Below, one piece after another: positions 7,217-9,119 of a stretch of DNA of 9,119 nt. The notes under the pieces were generated by a model, which did no database searches, was not told where the DNA came from, and saw only the letters and a list, made by a program, of their open reading frames with translations. Source of the stretch: Bdellovibrio sp. (GTDB lineage: Bacteria; Myxococcota; SpSt-1050); the NCBI GenBank assembly GCA_020725805.1, contig DYEF01000049.1:1-9119 (forward strand), read 5' to 3'. The position numbers were made by a program, and so were the translations under genes. How positions within the stretch are numbered: the first letter of the stretch is position 1; every line of letters begins with the position of its first letter.

Positions 7217-7245
7217 TGTATAGAGTATAAGTTTTACTATGTCAA
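7217..7245 (-). promoter_or_regulatory. Sigma-70 promoter of the acyl-metabolism operon
   Basis: On the minus strand a perfect -35 box TTGACA (7245-7240) and a -10 box TATACA (7222-7217) are separated by exactly 17 bases. Transcription would begin near 7210, giving a leader of about 75 bases before the ATG at 7135. No terminator was seen after mglA, so some read-through from mglBA is also possible. The rest of the gap 7136-7342 holds no gene; it includes a 12-bp palindrome at 7286-7297. Confidence 0.78.
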
Positions 7246-7342
7246 TGAATAAAGGCTTTTTGGTAAAGAAATGCAGCACAGAATAAGTAAATTTACTGTT
7301 AATATATGGCGTCAGTAATAAGAGCTTTATATTTGAATCTAT

Positions 7343-7927
7343 TTATCTTGATTTGAGTTCCAAAAGGACAAGTTTGGCTATGGCCTTGAGCGTTTCGAAG
7401 ACCCCCACGCCCTTTGATGCCACCGCCTCAAAATCAGGTACATTGCGGTAGTTTAGTGCCTTTCTGAGTTCTGCAACAGGCATTACGTTGGGGAGGTCGC
7501 GTTTGTTGTACTGAATGACAAACGGCATTTTGTCCAGGTCGAATCCGTGTTCTTTGAGATTTATCTTTAGGTTGTCGAGTGATTCCAGATTTGCCTCCAT
7601 CCTTTCGATCTGGGAGTCCGCAACAAAGACTACTCCGTCGGCGCCTTTGAGTATAAGTTTTCTCGAGGCGTCATAGAATACCTGTCCCGGGACCGTATAA
7701 AGGTGAAATCTCGTCTTGAAACCCTTGATATCGCCAAGAGACAACGGCAGAAAATCGAAGAAGAGGGTCCTTTCGGTCTCGGTGGCAAGTGATATGAGCT
7801 TCCCTTTTGCCGAAGGGTTGGTCTTGGCGTAGATATACTGAAGATTCGTTGTCTTTCCGCAGAGACCGGGTCCGTAATAGACAATTTTGCAATTAATTTC
7901 ACGAGCTGAATAATTTATAAAAGACAT
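7343..7927 (-). CDS. mglA: MglA, Ras-like polarity GTPase
   Basis: A 194-residue small GTPase, the same size as M. xanthus MglA and, from memory, very similar along its whole length. P-loop GPGLCGKT is at 19-26, the switch regions include [12 protein letters not shown] (48-59), the G3 region is TVPGQ (78-82) with the Thr78 characteristic of MglA instead of Ras Asp, the specificity motif NKRD is at 141-144 and ASKG at 170-173. Arg53 and Gln82, used for GTP hydrolysis when MglB repositions the active site, are both present. In myxobacteria MglA-GTP marks the leading pole and controls gliding and type IV pilus motility; in other bacteria MglA sets pole identity. No motility genes are in this window. 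It is translated 17 bases after mglB, with AGGTG at 7935-7939 as ribosome site. Cytoplasmic, cycling to the pole or membrane. Identification is firm; the process it controls here is not shown. Confidence 0.97.
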   Translation of the reverse strand: MSFINYSAREINCKIVYYGPGLCGKTTNLQYIYAKTNPSAKGKLISLATETERTLFFDFLPLSLGDIKGFKTRFHLYTVPGQVFYDASRKLILKGADGVVFVADSQIERMEANLESLDNLKINLKEHGFDLDKMPFVIQYNKRDLPNVMPVAELRKALNYRNVPDFEAVASKGVGVFETLKAIAKLVLLELKSR

Positions 7928-7944
7928 ATATTAGCACCTAAAAA

Positions 7945-8430
7945 TTAAAAATCTCCGAAGAGTTTGTCTATATCCCCTTCGGTAATATCTATAGCCCCCT
8001 GTGAATCCTTCTCCTTCTCTGTTTTGGAGAATATGGCATCGAATATCCTGATAAGCTCCTCGGTGGACTTCTTTACCTTTAGTCTCACAAGTCCCTGATT
8101 GGTCCTTTTGTCAAATATTACAACCAGAATCATCCGTGCCCCGATCAGTGAAATATGAACGGAATCGTTCTCTCCCTCATGAAAGAGGACCGAGAATTCC
8201 TTCTCACCCAGAATTTTGGCAAGTCCGCCGGTGGCTGCCACATTCCCTGCCGTAAGTGATGCGAGTGAAGTTGTGTCCATTCTGGATACATCCCCGGAGA
8301 CTGCGATCAGCTGCCCGTTTTTATCGACGATGAAGACTATTTTGGAGTTTGATTCCCTGAACAGCCGGTCGCATATGAGTTTTATTGCCTCATATTCCTT
8401 TTCGTGTAGAACTAACTGGGGATTAAACAT
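7945..8430 (-). CDS. mglB: MglB, roadblock-domain GTPase-activating protein
   Basis: A 161-residue Roadblock/LC7 protein, close to the roughly 159 residues of M. xanthus MglB. Family stretches include VFIVDKNGQLI (32-42), DTTSLASLTAGNVAATGGLA (52-71), FHEG and VVIFDKRTNQGLVRLKVKK. The homodimer binds MglA, stimulates GTP hydrolysis and marks the lagging pole. The acidic C-terminal tail ending DIDKLFGDF (153-161) matches the conserved extension that in M. xanthus contacts MglA as a second, regulatory site, so that feature appears retained. It is the first gene of the mglBA operon and is divergent from the lipoprotein gene. Ribosome site AAGG at 8437-8440 lies 6 bases from the ATG. Identification is firm from family resemblance and from the immediate pairing with mglA. 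Confidence 0.97.
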   Translation of the reverse strand: MFNPQLVLHEKEYEAIKLICDRLFRESNSKIVFIVDKNGQLIAVSGDVSRMDTTSLASLTAGNVAATGGLAKILGEKEFSVLFHEGENDSVHISLIGARMILVVIFDKRTNQGLVRLKVKKSTEELIRIFDAIFSKTEKEKDSQGAIDITEGDIDKLFGDF

Positions 8431-8452
8431 ATGTTACCTTACCACCAATGGA

Positions 8453-8470
8453 TAAAACATTCAGGTTTTA
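8453..8470. promoter_or_regulatory. Inverted repeat in the mglBA leader, possible operator
   Basis: TAAAAC (8453-8458) and GTTTTA (8465-8470) form perfect 6-bp arms around ATTCAG. The repeat abuts the candidate -10 box and covers the likely start of mglBA transcription, where a repressor could act. It is AT-rich and short, so chance is not excluded. Confidence 0.3.
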
Positions 8471-8497
8471 ATTATCAGATTGCATACCTTAATTCAA
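8471..8497 (-). promoter_or_regulatory. Candidate mglBA promoter
   Basis: The minus strand carries TTGAAT (8497-8492) and GATAAT (8476-8471), 15 bases apart. That spacing is shorter than the preferred 17. Start near 8464 would leave a leader of about 34 bases. It is the best match in the 256-base divergent gap, but only moderate. Confidence 0.38.
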
Positions 8498-8633
8498 GTA
8501 AAAAATTCAGTAAATTCGGTATTACAATTACCTGCGGAAAAGGAAGAGACGGATATCTGTATTTTCGGTGGTCTCAGTCAGGGCAATAAAGGTTTATACC
8601 CCGGCAAATATTTTCTGTCTATATCTATTAAGT

Positions 8634-8662
8634 TTGCTTTTCACTTTCACAAATATTATAAT
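8634..8662 (+). promoter_or_regulatory. Sigma-70 promoter of the lipoprotein gene
   Basis: TTGCTT (8634-8639) and a perfect TATAAT (8657-8662) are separated by exactly 17 bases. Transcription would start near 8669, about 19 bases before the ATG at 8688. No open frame in the gap 8431-8687 looks like a gene. Confidence 0.68.
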
Positions 8663-8676
8663 GATAGTTGTAAGCC

Positions 8677-8681
8677 GGAGG
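8677..8681 (+). promoter_or_regulatory. Ribosome binding site of the lipoprotein gene
   Basis: GGAGG ends 6 bases before the ATG at 8688. A nearer ATG at 8683 runs into a stop after two codons, so the site selects 8688. Confidence 0.85.
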
Positions 8682-8687
8682 TATGTC

Positions 8688-9119
8688 ATGAAATCACGAT
8701 TTTTACTTTTTATATTATTCCTTGTTATGGTTGTTGGGTGCACCTCCACTGCTACGGATAATTCCGCAGGCGGTGATGTCACAGGAGATATCAATATCAG
8801 CAAAGACGGGAGTACAGGTCCTGACGGAAGCAGCACAGGTTGTAAACACGGCTCCGTTGAGAGCTGTTATTCAGGTCCTGCAAAGACGAAGAATGTAGGT
8901 ATATGCAGAGAAGGGAAGAAATACTGTATCGAAGGGGAATGGAGCGGGTGTGAGGGAGAGATACTCCCGAAATCTGCCGAGCTCTGTGGTAATAATGCGG
9001 ATGACAACTGCAACGGGAATGTGGATGAGGGGTGTCCGTGTTCGATAGGGTCGGTAAGGGAGTGCTACGGGGGAGCGCCTGAGACAAAGAATGTGGGGAT
9101 ATGTAAAAGCGGTTATCAG
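8688..9119 (+). CDS. Modular Cys-rich lipoprotein with DDNCNG..DE motif (3' partial)
   Basis: 144 codons are open from ATG 8688 to the window edge, so the gene continues. Residues 1-17 are a signal peptide (MKSR, then a hydrophobic core) ending in a lipobox VVGC with Cys18 as the acylation site. There is no Asp at +2, so outer-membrane sorting is possible. Residues 19-51 are a low-complexity Gly/Ser/Thr/Asp linker. From Cys52 a 66-residue Cys-rich module runs to residue 117 and restarts at Cys118 (CSIGSVRECYGG, TKNVGIC). Each module pairs a C..GS..CY.G...TKNVGIC segment with LCGNNADDNCNGNVDEGC, similar to the MopE-type putative metal-binding motif and to modules abundant in myxobacterial surface proteins. 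The acidic DD/DE residues suggest calcium or another metal; this is inference. It is divergent from mglBA, with its own promoter and ribosome site. A surface or adhesion role is plausible but unproven. Confidence 0.88.
   Translation, partial: MKSRFLLFILFLVMVVGCTSTATDNSAGGDVTGDINISKDGSTGPDGSSTGCKHGSVESCYSGPAKTKNVGICREGKKYCIEGEWSGCEGEILPKSAELCGNNADDNCNGNVDEGCPCSIGSVRECYGGAPETKNVGICKSGYQ
8841..9119 (+). repeat. Protein-level tandem repeat, 66-residue period
   Basis: Unit 1 is bases 8841-9038 and unit 2 starts at 9039 and is cut at the edge. Both begin C-x-x-G-S-V, then CY-x-G and TKNVGIC at matching positions. The DNA has diverged between the units although the protein is conserved, which points to an old duplication under selection. 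Confidence 0.8.

Noticed and set aside
7286-7297. 12-bp palindrome AGTAAATTTACT as an mglA terminator
   Set aside because: It is AT-only in its core, has no following T-run, and one or two such palindromes are expected by chance in this length.
7630-7902. Alternative minus-strand frames inside mglA
   Set aside because: They are shadows of the strongly supported mglA frame.
8480-8761. Plus-strand frame across the mglBA/lipoprotein gap
   Set aside because: It lacks a good ribosome site, overlaps the clear lipoprotein gene in another frame, and its translation resembles no protein family.
1-9119. CRISPR array, tRNA/rRNA genes, insertion sequences
   Set aside because: No regularly spaced direct repeats, cloverleaf-like segments, transposase motifs or terminal inverted repeats were found by reading.

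Overview
The window looks like part of a chromosome from a moderately AT-leaning bacterium related to the Myxococcota or other former Deltaproteobacteria. The best evidence is a mglB-mglA pair on the minus strand, whose proteins closely resemble the Myxococcus xanthus polarity switch from memory. A second hint is a truncated lipoprotein at the right edge, built from Cys-rich modules with a DDNCNG..DE motif, a style common in that group. Assignment below phylum cannot be made from this sequence.

Layout. (1) Bases 1-1639, plus strand: the 3' end of an RHS-repeat protein with a Cys-rich HExxH C-terminal domain (probable polymorphic toxin). It is followed after 10 bases by a very AT-rich exported protein that may be its immunity partner. 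(2) Bases 1640-1796: a short non-coding gap between convergent transcription units. (3) Bases 7135-1797, minus strand: a tight three-gene operon with gaps of 16 and 4 bases, driven by a near-consensus sigma-70 promoter at 7217-7245. In transcription order it encodes a butyrate kinase-phosphotransbutyrylase fusion, an acetyl-CoA hydrolase/CoA-transferase fused to a Pat-type GNAT acetyltransferase, and a class I histone-deacetylase-like (AcuC-type) deacetylase. (4) Bases 8430-7343, minus strand: mglB then mglA. (5) Bases 8431-8687: a divergent intergenic region with candidate promoters in both directions. (6) Bases 8688-9119, plus strand: the start of a modular lipoprotein, cut by the window edge.

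The most interesting unit is the central operon. Its products could interconvert short-chain acyl-phosphate, acyl-CoA and free acid (kinase, phosphotransacylase, CoA-transferase), attach acyl groups to protein lysines (GNAT) and remove them (deacetylase). That would be a compact reversible protein-acylation module tied to short-chain fatty-acid metabolism. The individual families are recognised from motifs; the joint role is inference. No RNA genes, CRISPR arrays, insertion sequences or convincing rho-independent terminators were seen.
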